A model generated the notes under the pieces. It searched no databases, was not told where the DNA came from, and saw only the letters and a program-made list of their open reading frames with translations. DNA of 64,000 nt. It comes from Liolophura sinensis. Taxonomy: Eukaryota > Mollusca > Polyplacophora > Chitonida > Chitonidae. The stretch spans positions 9,110,281 through 9,174,280 of the forward strand of contig NC_088301.1 of assembly GCF_032854445.1 (NCBI RefSeq), given 5' to 3'. A program made the translations under genes and the position numbers. Positions 20,923-33,378 of this stretch are shown piece by piece; the stretch's first letter is position 1, and each line of letters begins with the position of its first letter.

Positions 20923-22590
20923 ATACACTATGTTAACAAATCAGCGCCGCTTTAAGATAACGAAGGGCGTATTATACCCGATCCTGCCGAAAAACAAGGA
21001 TTTACTAACAGTCCCGTGGCTCAAATATTTAATGTCACTTTGTAGTCAGTCAGCACAATCGCTTTCAAAGTTCCATTTCTTGGACTGATCCTACACCATC
21101 CTGCACACCATCTATACTGGCACAAGACCGACCAGCAGATTTTACTCCCTTAAACTGAACAGCAAACTGGATAACTTTAGCTTAACTCTCACAAGCTGGA
21201 TCTTGTTGGGAATGAGCGTCATGTTTTTTTGCTTAATTAACTGTGATGGTATTCTACGGCATGACTTTTTCAATCTCAAACCTCAATCTCAAATGGCAAG
21301 AAACAGCAGAGAAGTAATTTTCTCCAGTGGCTAATACTTGTTTTATGTATTAGATACGTCGATTCACTTTGAAAAAAAACGAAGTGTCACTCATAAAAGC
21401 ACAGCAGAGCATCGCCATATGACTCTGTGCTAGACTAGATCTCGTTCCCGTTTTAGCTAAGCTTTCCATGCTGGTTCTAAATGTAAGTCTGGTTTATAAA
21501 GCCATAACATAAAGCCATGTCAGAACTTTCAACAATATAACTTATGGCGACGTTGGTCGCCTAGTCAGCGAATGAACAGGCAAAGTTATCAAAAAGCAAG
21601 TAGCCGCCGTCATATATGTGAAACATTATTGAATACGACTTAACGCACCAATCAAATAAATAAATACAAAAAAAGTGCATGCAATTGATGTGAAAATGTG
21701 ACCTGCTTGGAACTTAGACGTTAATATCAATGTAAACTCTCAGGACGCCCATAATCTGTTCTGAGTTTAACGTTAAAGATATTGAGATGCAGAATAGCAC
21801 ATAGGCTAGTATTCCCAGCAAAGAGGATGCGATAGAGCAAATGGGCTTATAAACCAGAATATATGCAGCCATGTAAAAAAGCTTTCTCAGTCATCTCATT
21901 TGGAAAATGTGAAAATAGCCATATTCGTTTTATTTATTCACTATTCATTACAAACTATTTGAAATGTCTTAATCAACGTTTGGTTTATACTGGGAAATCA
22001 AATAACGTTATTTTAGACAATTTATTGTCGTCTACGTTGGATTCGCCCGAGTATACATGTACGAGTCTACTACTGTGTAACGCATAGTCTTACAGCCCTT
22101 GGTTATTCATATATCCCGGGTTACAGACCTGTGGTATGGTTTTAGCTTGTAAGGTGTATGACAGGCGTGTATCTGGCTGAAAAGTTGTATATCATCACAA
22201 AGAGAACACAGAGAGGTGTAACTTCAGTCTGGGGAAAATCCACAGACATCGTCAGGTGTGAACGGTTACAATGTCACAGCAGGCCCACAGTTTTGTAGAT
22301 AACAACTTGTTTTCATATTTGTCAAGGTGTCAACTATTTGGTATCAGTGCTAGCAAAAGTATAGTTGACACAGAGACCTTCTACCCTGAATTATAAGTTC
22401 TCTGTCAGTAAAACTAATTTATCGCTTTTACGAATTACCGGGATTTGACTTTTCAGGATTGTCCAGGGTAAAACATTAAAATCCGCCATATAAAGTTATA
22501 AAATCCGCCTCACAAATAATGGATCTGTATGATTGATGTCGCATATTATAAAACGCACAAGCTATAACCCAGTACTCCCTCCGCCTATTT
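20923..22590 (-). other. 5' flank of copy B, duplicated to the right
   Basis: Homologous to about 22,950-24,860 and interrupted there by two extra blocks. The part at 21,860-22,340 is almost identical to 24,370-24,850. A 74-codon open frame (21,863-22,087) is shared only because the DNA is duplicated. A SINE tail fragment lies at 21,600-21,665. Confidence 0.6.
21600..21666 (+). mobile_element. SINE family 1, 3' tail fragment
   Basis: AGCCGCCGTCATATATGTG, CACCAATCAAATAAATAAA. Confidence 0.6.
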
Positions 22591-22746
22591 ATTTAATTGT
22601 TGTTTTGCACCGTACTGAAGAATATTTCACTTATACGACTTCGGCCAATGATGGTTAGAAAAAACCAGACAGAGCTCGGGGAAACCCACGACCGTCCACA
22701 GATTACTGACAAACCTTCTCACCTACGGTCGGAGAGGAGTCTCACC
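22590..22746 (-). mobile_element. SINE family 1, 5'-truncated
   Basis: Begins with a TTTATTTAAT tail, then TTTTGCACCGTACTGAAG, AATATTTCACTTATACGAC, GAGCTCGGGGAAACCCACG and CGGTCGGAGAGGAG. It lies just left of the truncated transporter exon. Confidence 0.75.
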
Positions 22747-22828
22747 CCACCACCACTTGAAACTTCATAGGTTATTGATACAAAAATTCTGCTCTGTTTT
22801 TGAGTCATTGCCCCGATTGCCACAGGCA

Positions 22829-22948
22829 AATTTGACTTGATAAAGCCAACACAACAGTCTCTTGTCGCCTTCATCTTGGACGCTGATCTGTGCCTCTGAA
22901 AACGTACACCTTCGACGATGTCTTACTTTGGATTGAGGGGCTCCGTAA
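22829..22948 (-). pseudogene. SLC1A: Truncated copy of the copy B first exon
   Basis: The minus strand reads TEPLNPK, stop, DIVEGVRFQRHRSASKMKA and [10 protein letters not shown], then breaks into unrelated sequence at about 22,829, inside TM1. It is the 5' end of the copy B first exon, with an in-frame TAA after NPK and ACG in place of the start codon. It is joined to a duplicate of the copy B promoter region. No other exons follow, so it is not a gene. Confidence 0.85.
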
Positions 22949-24860
22949 TACAAGGGTTGGGTGGGAGGAGTTTTATAGCCTTATATACTCGTATACACTT
23001 TGTAAACAATCCAGTCTTCAGCCCCGGTATGAGACAGTAATTGGCGTACTATACCCGACCCAGCCGAAAATCAAGGATTTACAAACACAGTCCTGTTGCT
23101 CAAATATTTAATATCACGTGGTAGTCAGTCAGCATAATCTCAAAAGTTCATTTTCTTGGACTTGTCATACGCCAAAATTCCCTGCAATTACAGGAAGTAT
23201 AAAAAACAGTTAATGCAAAACAAACAAAAAAAAAAAGAGAAAGAGCATGGTGGTCCATCTTAAACGTGCGGATGAGTAAAGTGTATTGCATCAGCCCATG
23301 TAACTGGTTCTTTGTACGCAGGTGTTATGGGTTGTGCCATGACGTCACCCGTCTGTCCGTCTCTCTGTTCGTCCGTAAACTTTGTGCCGTTATCAATAGA
23401 ACTGGTTTCCGCAGAGTTATCAGATGTGTTTCCTATTATAGATAGTTTGGAATGGCAGCTATCTTTGAGGTAAGTTTGTACATTGCCCACTGGGTGTCTA
23501 TTGTTAAAGGCGTCATAAGATGGGCAGAGGCCCTTGGCTGGTAAGGGCACACATTGGGCAACATACACAAACTTACACTGCAAACCATCTATACTGGCAC
23601 AGGGCCGATCGATATGTTTTACTCCCTTAAACTGAACAGAAAGCGAGGGATAACTTTAGCTTAAGCCTCGCAATGTAGATCTTAACTGGCAAAGAGACAG
23701 CTGTATTTTAATAAGACGCTGTTCGAGTGTTGGAAATGAGCCACATGTTTTTGTCCTTAATTAACATTGATGGCATTCTACATCATGGCTTCTTCAATCT
23801 TAAGCCTCAATCTCCCGTACCTAGAAACCTCAGAGAAGTTATTTTCTCCATCGAGTAATATTTCTTTTATGTATTTGACATGTTGTTTCGCTTTAAAAAG
23901 ACTAAGTGTCACTCATAAGAGCACAGTAAAGCACCAAATGACTCGGTGCTAGACTAGATCTCGTCCACGTTTTTAACTAAGCTTTACGTGCTCGTTGTCA
24001 GTGGTTAATAAACAAGTCAATTCATAATGTAAAGCCCAGTCAGGTATATAATTTGTCGTGGCGACGTTGGACGCCTAGTCAGTGAATGAACAAGCAAAGT
24101 TATCAAAAAACAAGTGGCCGCTGTCGTATAAGTGAAATATTCTTGAATACGGCTTAAATACCGTACACATATACCGTATACAATTTTTGTATACATAAAT
24201 ACAACACAAATACATATAACAAATACGCTAATATCAATGTGGACTCTTCTTAGGACACCAATATTTCTATACAGAATTTAACATTAAAAATGTTGAGATA
24301 CAGAATAGCACATAGGCTTACATTCCCAGCAAAGAGGATGCGATAGAGCAAATGGGCTTATAAACCAGAATATATGCAGCCATGTAAAAAAGCTTTCTCA
24401 ATCATCTCATTTGGAAAATGTGAAAATAGCCATATTCGTTTTATTTATTCACTATTCATTACAAACTATTTGAAATGTCTTAATCAACGTTTGGTTTATA
24501 CTGGGAAATCAAATAACGTTATTTCAGACAATTTATTGTCGTCTACGTTGGATTCGCCCGAGTATACATGTACGAGTCTACTACTGTGTAACGCATAGTC
24601 TTACAGCCCTTGGTTATTCATATATCCCGGGTTAAAGGCCTGTGGTATGGTTTTAGCTTGTAAGGTGTATAACAGGCGTGTATCTGGTTGAAAGGTTGTA
24701 TATCATCACAAGAGAACACAGAGAGGTGTAATTTCAGTCTGGGGAAAATCCACAGACATCGTCAGGTGTAAACGGATACGATGTCACAGCAGGCCCTTAG
24801 TTTTGTAGATAACAACTTGTTTTCATATTTGTTAAGGTGTCAACTATTTGGTGTCAGTGC
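22949..24860 (-). repeat. Duplicated 5' flank of copy B
   Basis: Aligns with 20,870-22,350. It has a 390-nt block (about 23,190-23,582) missing in the other copy. Its minus-strand open frame (23,260-23,583) has no recognised domain. A SINE tail fragment lies at 24,116-24,160. Confidence 0.75.
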
Positions 24861-25018
24861 TATCAATCTTAAAATTCGTCACATAACGTCATAAATTCGC
24901 CACATATAGAGTAATAAATCCGCCACAAAAGGTTAAAAATTCCGCCTCACAAATAATGTTTCTGTATGATTAATGTGGCATGTTACAAACCGTACAAGTT
25001 ATAAGCCAGTAGTCCCTC

Positions 25019-25021
25019 CGT

Positions 25022-25052
<31 letters not shown>

Positions 25053-25205
25053 TTTGTTGTTTTACACCCACTTAAGAATATTTCACTTGTATGACGGCGA
25101 CTAGCATTATGGTGGGAGAAAACGGGACAGAGCCCGGGGAAATACCACGACCATCCGCAGATTGCTGGCAGACCTTCCCAATTAAGGCCGTAGAAGAGTC
25201 TCCCC
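25019..25205 (-). mobile_element. SINE family 1 with (TTTA)n tail
   Basis: Nine or so TTTA units, then TTGTTGTTTTACACCC, AATATTTCACTTGTATGACG, ATTATGGTGGGAG and GAGCCCGGGGAAATACCACG. The tRNA head is missing. Confidence 0.85.
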
Positions 25206-25887
25206 TCCAAACACCCTCCCCCACCTGTCAATCGATACAAAAATTGTGCTCTGTTTCTGAGTCATTGGCCCGATGTGCTCCTGGCCAATGGATTTAAGAC
25301 CCTGAATTTATATGTATCATGGGTCATTACTCAGTGAGTATGAGCTTAGGGGACACTCCAGGAAATACAGGAATTTGTCAGATTCAGCCAGCATGTTTTA
25401 ATAATAACAATATTACGGGGACTCGGGCAGCCATGTAAGAAACCGTCGGTTTGACTTGACATATATTACATACAAATAGTCCATGCATGGAGAGTACAAA
25501 CTGTACACTGGTCCGTTGCCTCCATCGGCTGTTTGATATACTGCTCTTGAACGTGGATACAAGAGCATATCTCTATGTGTCAAATACAGAAATTCGCATA
25601 TTAGCCAACAGAGAGGCGCACGCAGTAGTTCATTCCACATCGATTTGGCAATTGGAGCTTATGTATGAGGGGGTAGACACTATGCATTTGTTCGTTAACA
25701 ATGACGACAAGTTGGAAACTGCTCTGTGTATGGCATAAGAAACCGCATAAAATAAGTAAACAACAGATAATATCTACAAATCTACATGTATATAGTGTTT
25801 CAAGTATATATAAAGTTTATTTAAGACAAATGTCAGTCAAAAACCAATTTTACCTGATTCATAATAGGACAAGATGTAATGTGTACT
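25206..25887. other. Spacer between the duplicated exon and the copy C flank
   Basis: Appears unique within the window. Two overlapping open frames (25,487-25,738 plus, 25,413-25,640 minus) show no motif. Confidence 0.4.
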
Positions 25888-26745
25888 GAAGCCATCATCA
25901 TCAGAAATATTAGTGCACGCGAATCATATCAAAGTTACTTTTAAAACGATTTCTAGAACAAAATTGGGAATGTGTGAATTATGAAGCGGAATTTATGGAC
26001 CATACTGATAGTGCTTACCGCCAACGACCTTGAAAGTTGTTCTCTTTACCGCTATGATTTTGTATTTGAAGACAGATTTATAAATAAGTATCTGTGAATA
26101 TCAAATAATGCAGAATTTGTCAATAGTCAAACATAGAGGCAAAGAAAGTCTCATTAACAATGTAATGTTGGTAAATACAATCCACCTTAGAACTCTGGTT
26201 CATGAAAATGTAATAATAGAAGCAAGGGTATTTTGAACACAGCTTTCAAATAAGGGAGTTTCGAGTTTGAACTCCGTTGTCGCTGAACAGAGTTAAGTAA
26301 AACAGCACATTCGCGGCTATCTACGTTCGCTTTACATTACTGTCACCAATAGCAAATTTTGCAAAGAAATCTTAAACAACGCCGAGGTCACTGGGGTTGC
26401 GGTGATCAGACAGAAAGGGATGATAACACACTAAAACTCTCAACCTCTGTTGGGTTTGAACTCCTTTGTCGCTAAAGAAAGTTAAGTAACACTGTACCAT
26501 GTGACCCCATACTCCCTAAAGCGCACGCCGCGCTATCTACGTTCGCTTTACATCACTGTCACCAATAGGAAACATTGCAAAGAAATCTTGAACGAGGCTG
26601 GAGCAGCTGGGCTTGCGATGATCAGAAAAGAAGTGATGTCAAAACACTAAAACTCTTAACCTTTGATTGTAATAATACGTCATACACACGCATTACCTTT
26701 ATCTAACGTATGCACAATATAAATCTAACCAATGCATGAAACAAT

Positions 26746-26751
26746 TTTATT
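26746..26751 (-). promoter_or_regulatory. Candidate poly(A) signal, copy C
   Basis: AATAAA on the minus strand, the counterpart of 8,382-8,387 in copy B. Confidence 0.3.
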
Positions 26752-27439
26752 GCTCAATACTGATTACATAGTTCAGCATGAGAACACCAGCCGTGAGGCC
26801 AAACATGCCTACGAACACGGCGAAGTCTCCAAAGGTGGAGCTTGTCTAGTGTAGGCAGTGATGTAAAGCAAGCGTAGAGAACGCTGCACATGCGTTGTAA
26901 GGAGTATGATGTGAGTGTAACTGTCAAAAATGTTAGGCAATTCTTGCTGATATGAATTTTTCGATCTCGTGTCTTGGGGTTTCACGGAGGTACAAATGAC
27001 ATCTCTTTCTTCTAGGACCTTCTAAAATTCACAAAGATTCAACGCCTGAATTTACTCCATCTTTAGACTTCTCTGAATAACTCTTTCAATGTATTTTCAG
27101 ACTCCCATGTTATGTCTACCATTTGTGACAGGTCGCAAGGTACATTAGGACTTTTTTAACCTTTAACGTTAAAAGAGTTCCAACTCGAACCTATAGTAAT
27201 CTTTCACTGAATCTGACAAATTCCTGTATTTCTCGTGCTTTTTGTGACAATTGTGGAATTGGAGCTGAGTATAACGGTGTATATTCCATAATTAGTTAGG
27301 CGGAGAGCCTAATAGGTGCATTGAGGCGGCAATAAACCATATACCTGTAAGTTATGAACACCTTCTCTCCACCAGGGTCCCGTCTAGCAAAACAGTGGCA
27401 ACAAGCACATGGTGTTCCGTTCATGGCAATACAGAGTGA

Positions 27440-27772
27440 GTGAGTGCTTGGAGTTTAACGTCGTACACCACAATTTTTCAGTCATATGACGACGAAGGAA
27501 TCCTTAGGGTGCATGTACGTGTAATGTGGCTCCTTGCTGCAGGACGGATTTCCACCGCTTTTTTATCTAGTGCTGCTTCACTGAGACGACTTACCGAAGG
27601 CAAGTAAGCCGCCCCGCCCGAGCCATTATACTGATACGGGTCAACCAGTCGTTGCACTATCCCCTTCATGCTGAACGCCAAGCGAGGAAGTTACAACTCC
27701 CTCTTTTAAAGTCTTAGGTGTGACTCGATCAAGGATTGATCCTGGATCTACCGGTCCCAATGCGAACGCTGA
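27440..27772 (-). mobile_element. SINE family 2, full insertion with target duplication
   Basis: On the minus strand it ends CATATGACTGAAAAATTG, CGACGTTAAACTCCAAGCAC and (TCAC)n. It is flanked by a 13-bp direct repeat, CAATACAGAGTGA (27,427-27,439) and CAATGCAGAGTGA (27,773-27,785). Copy B has the empty site with one copy at about 9,488. Confidence 0.88.
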
Positions 27773-27892
27773 CAATGCAGAGTGAAGACATGTATCCCCA
27801 TGGTAAATGCTTATGACGTATAGCACTAAAGCATAAAAAAAGTTTAAAAGTTTCATATCTCTGCTTCGGTATCCCATCTGGAGAGGTTTTCG

Positions 27893-28067
27893 TCAAACGG
27901 GCACTATTCTCTGTTCTGTTTCTTCCTCATACAGGTCCTTTTCCGAGTTAGCCGTCACAGTTATCTCCCTTTGCGCCATTTTCCTTAGATCATGTCTGGA
28001 GAAATGCTCTATAACAGCTGCTCCAAATCCATCCCCTAATATGTTGACGGAGGTCCGGCAGCGCGCT
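27893..28067 (-). CDS. SLC1A: Copy C exon 8 (TM8 and C-terminus)
   Basis: Encodes [19 protein letters not shown] and a charged tail ending RIVPV. The Ala codon GCG is at 28,064-28,066 and the stop is at 27,893-27,895. 175 nt. Confidence 0.93.
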
Positions 28068-31000
28068 CTACAATAGGCAGTTAAAACACCAGAGTTGTAA
28101 TGATCTTGTACAAAAAGTGTTGCATTTATACGTCAGAATTAAGGGATGTGAAATTTCTTAAAATCTATGCGTCGAAACAGACATTCATATATAGGCCGTC
28201 AACCAACAAGGACGACCCAGGTCAAAACTCGCAAGGCTAATTCCCAAAACGACGTTTAAACCAATCCCCTAAAATCTAAGAAAGTATAGAAAGTACGAAA
28301 ATAGGACGGAAGAATGCAAAGAGAAGCAGTCAACAGTTTTCAACACGCAAGGTTCCAGGCGACTGAATGAAAGCAGTATTCAAATCGTGCTACACTATAA
28401 GCTGTCGATAAAAGCTACGAAATACGTACAGGAACCAGTCGACAGCGAGCAGAGTGCTGATGTCGTCCGTGGGCAGCCCCATGGAAGTGAGGATCATAAT
28501 CATGTAGATCACTCCGGTCCCCGGAACTCCGGCTGCTCCCATCGCGATCGACAGGGATAGGATACTGTGGAGAGGAATGTTACGTAAAAGCAGAATGATG
28601 CATGAAACGTTTTTTTTTTACTTATTTTATTTATTAATATGTCGTTTAGGATATAACCTAACGTACAAAAGGACAACAAAAATTCTCAGCTTTCTTTCTG
28701 GGAGGTAGCATGTCTTTGAACTACAATTATCCTGAAGCCACTTCTAGCGCCCAGTCTGGAAATAAAGTAGCTTGCATCGATGACGTCAAAGGCGAAAGTT
28801 GTCAAACGACTTTGAGGAAAAGTCTGAATGAAGGCATTGAAGTGGTACTGCATACCCAGTGGGTTCATCAATGACGTTAGTTGTAAAAGTTTGCGACCAT
28901 TGATGGAATACATACCTTAAATAGAGGTGTTAATTAAGTTTTTTAACATAACGTTTTTCAATGCACTTAAAACCAAAATATTCGTTCTAGAGCTCCTTTT
29001 CAAGTAGTCTTAAGGTTAAGTTTGTTATTCTGGTTGATGACCGCTCATTTTGATACAGGTGCATCTTAAACACGTTTGGAACAAGGCACGTGACGTAACC
29101 ACTATCGGCTGGAGATTTATATTTCTGAAAGCAAAGCTAGGGATTTATGCGTCGAGACATTCGTATGCCAGCCGTCATCCAAGATGGTTGATCCAGGTCA
29201 ATAATCGCAAAGCCAATTCCCTCAAATTACTTTTTACACAAAGCATCAAAGGATTTGTTTAAGGCGAATGACTGAAATCAGTATTTAAATCGTGAACCAT
29301 CTCAGCTGCGCTTTGATTGCAACTGTTCACACATTAAATGTGGCGAGCTATTTCAACACGATGAATATTAAACCGGATTATACACAATCGTCAAGCAGTG
29401 CACCAGGGGTTCTCGCTGCTCTGTCCATATTCACTTACAAGAGAACTATACTCATTGCAAAACTTAAGTACCTTAGAGTGAAGGCGTTTGATGGAATAAC
29501 CTTGACACATTAGTTTTTGCAGTAATAACTTGTGACTTGGGTTGAAATAATTGTCATACAACACACAGGATCTAACAAATGCTACACGGTGAGATGTGTA
29601 CACGCCATATGCAGGACCCTTCGGTATATTGCTGTCCAAGTACGGATGATTTACAATGTCAAAATTGAAATGATCCCTCTTGCTGTAAAGTCTGCGAGGA
29701 AAAAAATCGCTTTGGTCTTTGTAGAAATATAGATCCAGACAACATTGAACCAGCTGGAGAATCTGTGGTTTTCTTTAAATCCAGCAAAGTGGGTAAACAT
29801 CTTTCACAGTCTTTGCTCAATATGGATTGGCTAAGGCTAGCGGAAAGACGAAAGAAACTCATCTAAGATCTAACAACACTGTCGAGATTCCCAAGTTATG
29901 TGTTTAGGCGGGAACAACTTGGAGTGCAAACAGGCGGGAAAGAGCATGCGTTCGGTACATTCTTACCTTATAGAGACCAGCTGCCCAGCCGACAGTGGAA
30001 TTCCGTTAAGCTGAGCTATAAAGATGGCCATCATGGTGAAATAGAGACTGGTGCCGTCCATGTTGACAGTGGCCCCTACAGACGCTATCAGCTTGGTCAC
30101 TCGCGGGTTCACTCCATTCTTTTCCTCGAGGCACTTAATGGTGACTGGCAGAGTGGCACTACTGTGAAGAAGATGGAGATGTAACATAAAAACAGTGTCC
30201 TCTAGAAAATGCCCAAGGATTACCAAAGACGAAAGTTCTTATGAAAGCTATGTGTTTTAAAACTTTCGACTGAACCCTACCTGATAACATCATGCGTTAA
30301 GAGACAAAAGCAGGTTTGAGCAAGTATTTCATGTGAATACGGGTGTATTACATTATGGAACGCCTTGATGTAGCGCTCATAAACATGTATGGATCAGGAC
30401 TGCACATAGTGTAACACACATGGAATAAAGGTCAGAATGCACTCAAAGAGGCCACCCGTAATGTAATATTTATTACAATATGGATGGAAAATGCTATTCA
30501 TTACATAATAATGCAACACTATACAGGTAGAAACTGCTGTCTATAATGTAATAATACGGGTAGCAAGTGCTAACCATAGTGAAATAATTATTACGTTTTG
30601 GGATTTTATTACACTGTGGGTGTCTACAGTCCTGGACCGAGCGCCTTAGCATCGAGAGAGTCTGCTTCATAGCGGATGTAATAACGACCTCATGGAAAGA
30701 GGGCAAATGCAGTCATTTTGGTATTAATCAGTTTGACCTGTGAGTGGGTTAAATGGAGTGCCGACGTTCTACTTATTCTGTATTTGTAGTTTTAATTCGG
30801 GATAAAGCATTTAAAATCATTGTGAAGGGTTTAGAAATTATTTTCAAAGCTTAAAAAATGGAGGTAATTTGTTAACGTTTAAAAATAATTTTGAAAATCA
30901 GACAAACACGTACCTCATCTAATATAAAGACCATTACTCATGTGTAAAGCTTACCTACTCTCAGACCCAAAAGCGAAGAGAATAGCTGGTATCATACCAA

Positions 31001-33235
31001 CTAAAAACTTGAGGGGATTTTTGCGTAGGAAAACCAGGTATAGCAGAGACAAAACAATAAAGCCGTGAACAAATAAGCCGACCACCACTGTCACAGTGAA
31101 AATGGCCAAATCTTTGAATGTTTTTGTTGGGTCGTCCATCTCCGCTAACTTGGATGCAATGAGAAAAGCGATTCCAACAGGCGAGTACCTGTAAAAACGA
31201 ACACAACCACGGCATGAAGAACAAAGCACACATGCAAACCACACATCTTTTTATGAATCTTCGAGCAAACCACCATCATGAAATCGGTAACCTGCAAAAA
31301 AAACTGCTTCGTATAAATAATAGCTGTCTATAGGTTAGTGTGTTCGTATGGTTTGAGCCGAGAGCAGGAATATTTCACTTCAGTTCTAAGTTGGCAGTGA
31401 CTTTCTTAGGTAAATGAATCGGAATGCCAGGAATAAACCATCGATCTTTAGTAAATAACTAACTTTGCCACAAGGTGGCCGGATTTAAAAATCGTGTATC
31501 AATAATCTACAATAGTCAAATAAAGTGCCTCACATTCCAAATGCAATCTTTTGTAGAAATTTGCGAAGAGATATATCTAAAAGCGCTCAACGAGATTATT
31601 GCTCGAATGTGAATACATGTAGTTTTCATCAAAACATACCATTAATATGAAAATTATAATGGAGTACACGGGAATCGGTGACTTTTGCAAGACCTGTCTA
31701 CAATATGTTGATTCTTGTGCAGTGCGTTGCTGACTTTGTTGTAATGAAGTACAGAGTGATATAGACTACAATTTTAACTACCGTATTTCACCTAAAATTT
31801 AGTTGTTTTCAAGTGACACATTTTGCTTAATTCTAATTGATTCCCCCGCCATATACGACCACTTGCGTATTTTTTGTGAAGACGAGACTAACTGTTGGCA
31901 TCAAAAGAATCATTCTGGAAGTGCAGTTATACATACAAAATACAATGCATCTATTGTTGATATGTCTCTTGTTAAAATGACAGGCTGCGTCTAGCGTCCA
32001 AGCCAGTCATTCAGTCTGAGATATAAGTGGAAATGTGGAATTACTCACCAGATGAAAATTGCCACGAGCTTAAAACTGACAACTCTCAGAGCCTTAAAGA
32101 AGTCTAAGAAAGGCTTGGCTTCGTTTCCAGAAGCGGAAGTGACGCAGCCAAACAGTATGGAGGCTACAACCAGGCCCATCATGTTGATACCATCCACGTT
32201 TTCAACGGTCAGTTTTACTTGTCCTCGCTTCTTTGCATCTTCGTCTGAAATTTCAACGAATTTTAAATTAACCTGAATTTACAGTCTGTCAGTGATATCT
32301 TATGAATCGCCTAGTTTTGTTGTGTGAGCGATGATGGATATTTTGTTGTTAAACCGTATGTACCTTGACATGTGTAATCAAGATAATTTACTATTGGTCT
32401 ATACAATCTTTGTGCTGTATCTATAGATTATGTGCGCTGGAATAATCTGCTACATTGACAATACATTTTAGCAACGCTTAAATTTAACAGATAAAGGCAG
32501 ACATAAAACTGCAGTCTGGGCTCCGTTTTTGCCGAGCACACGTAATCTGACCTATACACGTATTTTCCGTGGAATCCATTAGGCTGAGTGATAGCTATGT
32601 TCACGTTTAGTGATAAGTGCACTTTGGGAAGCGGGAAAAAAAGGACTAGAACATGGTTTATTTTTGATTTTTCAAAATGTATTCTAAAATTAACGGCACA
32701 CAGTTTTAATGAACACAAGGCTCTAACAAACAAGAGACAAACACCTCTGCCAGGTTCTTCTACAGCCGCAGTACTTTACCTTTTGTCGTCACGTGGGCTC
32801 ACTGTGAATTCATTTTCAGCTCCTGATGGCATACCTGTACACACGGAGTATGTATTATTTCCTGCGGATGGTCGCGGGTTTCACCCGTTCTCTGATCGGC
32901 TCTCTTCCACCATAATGCTGGCCACCGTCGTATACGTGAAATATTCTAGAGTACGGCGTAAACCACAAATCAAACAAATAAAATAAGGCTCCGTTACAAC
33001 GACCTAAATGATGCTATTTTTTATTTTGTTGTAGAGAAAGGTGCAATGTACATGTAATGGTATAGCACACGTAGAGGCTATGCGTCATTTACGTGAGAAA
33101 TCTCATGGCGCATTTTCTCATGTATATGACAATATATACGCATGTATGTGATCTATTTGGTTGTTTCTTTCGAGACATGGTCCAAATAATTCCTTGTCGT
33201 CATATGGCTGAAAAATTGATAAGCACGACGTTAAA

Positions 33236-33285
<50 letters not shown>

Positions 33286-33321
33286 ACAGACACACACACA
33301 CACACACACACGCACACACGT

Positions 33322-33378
<57 letters not shown>

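Larger units (their letters stand above)
25888..27892 (-). other. 3' UTR and flank of copy C
   Basis: Homologous to 7,741-9,607. It contains an internal tandem duplication of about 210 bp (26,250-26,660) and a SINE insertion (27,440-27,772) absent from copy B. A conserved AATAAA lies on the minus strand at 26,746-26,751. Confidence 0.55.

Noticed and set aside
20926-20928. Start of copy B at 20,928
   Set aside because: That codon is GTG; the first ATG is at 20,922, downstream of an in-frame TGA.
21863-22087. 74-residue frame conserved at 24,374-24,598 as a small gene
   Set aside because: The whole surrounding DNA is duplicated at the same level of identity, so conservation says nothing about coding; no motif and no splice context.
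23260-23583. 107-residue minus-strand frame as an exon
   Set aside because: It lies in a block present in only one of two duplicated flanks, with no recognised domain and no convincing splice sites.
32245-32275. Upstream acceptor AATTCAG|GTTAAT for exon 4 of copies B and C
   Set aside because: It would place TAA in frame directly after the junction; the acceptor AAATTTCAG|ACGAAG keeps the frame in both genes.
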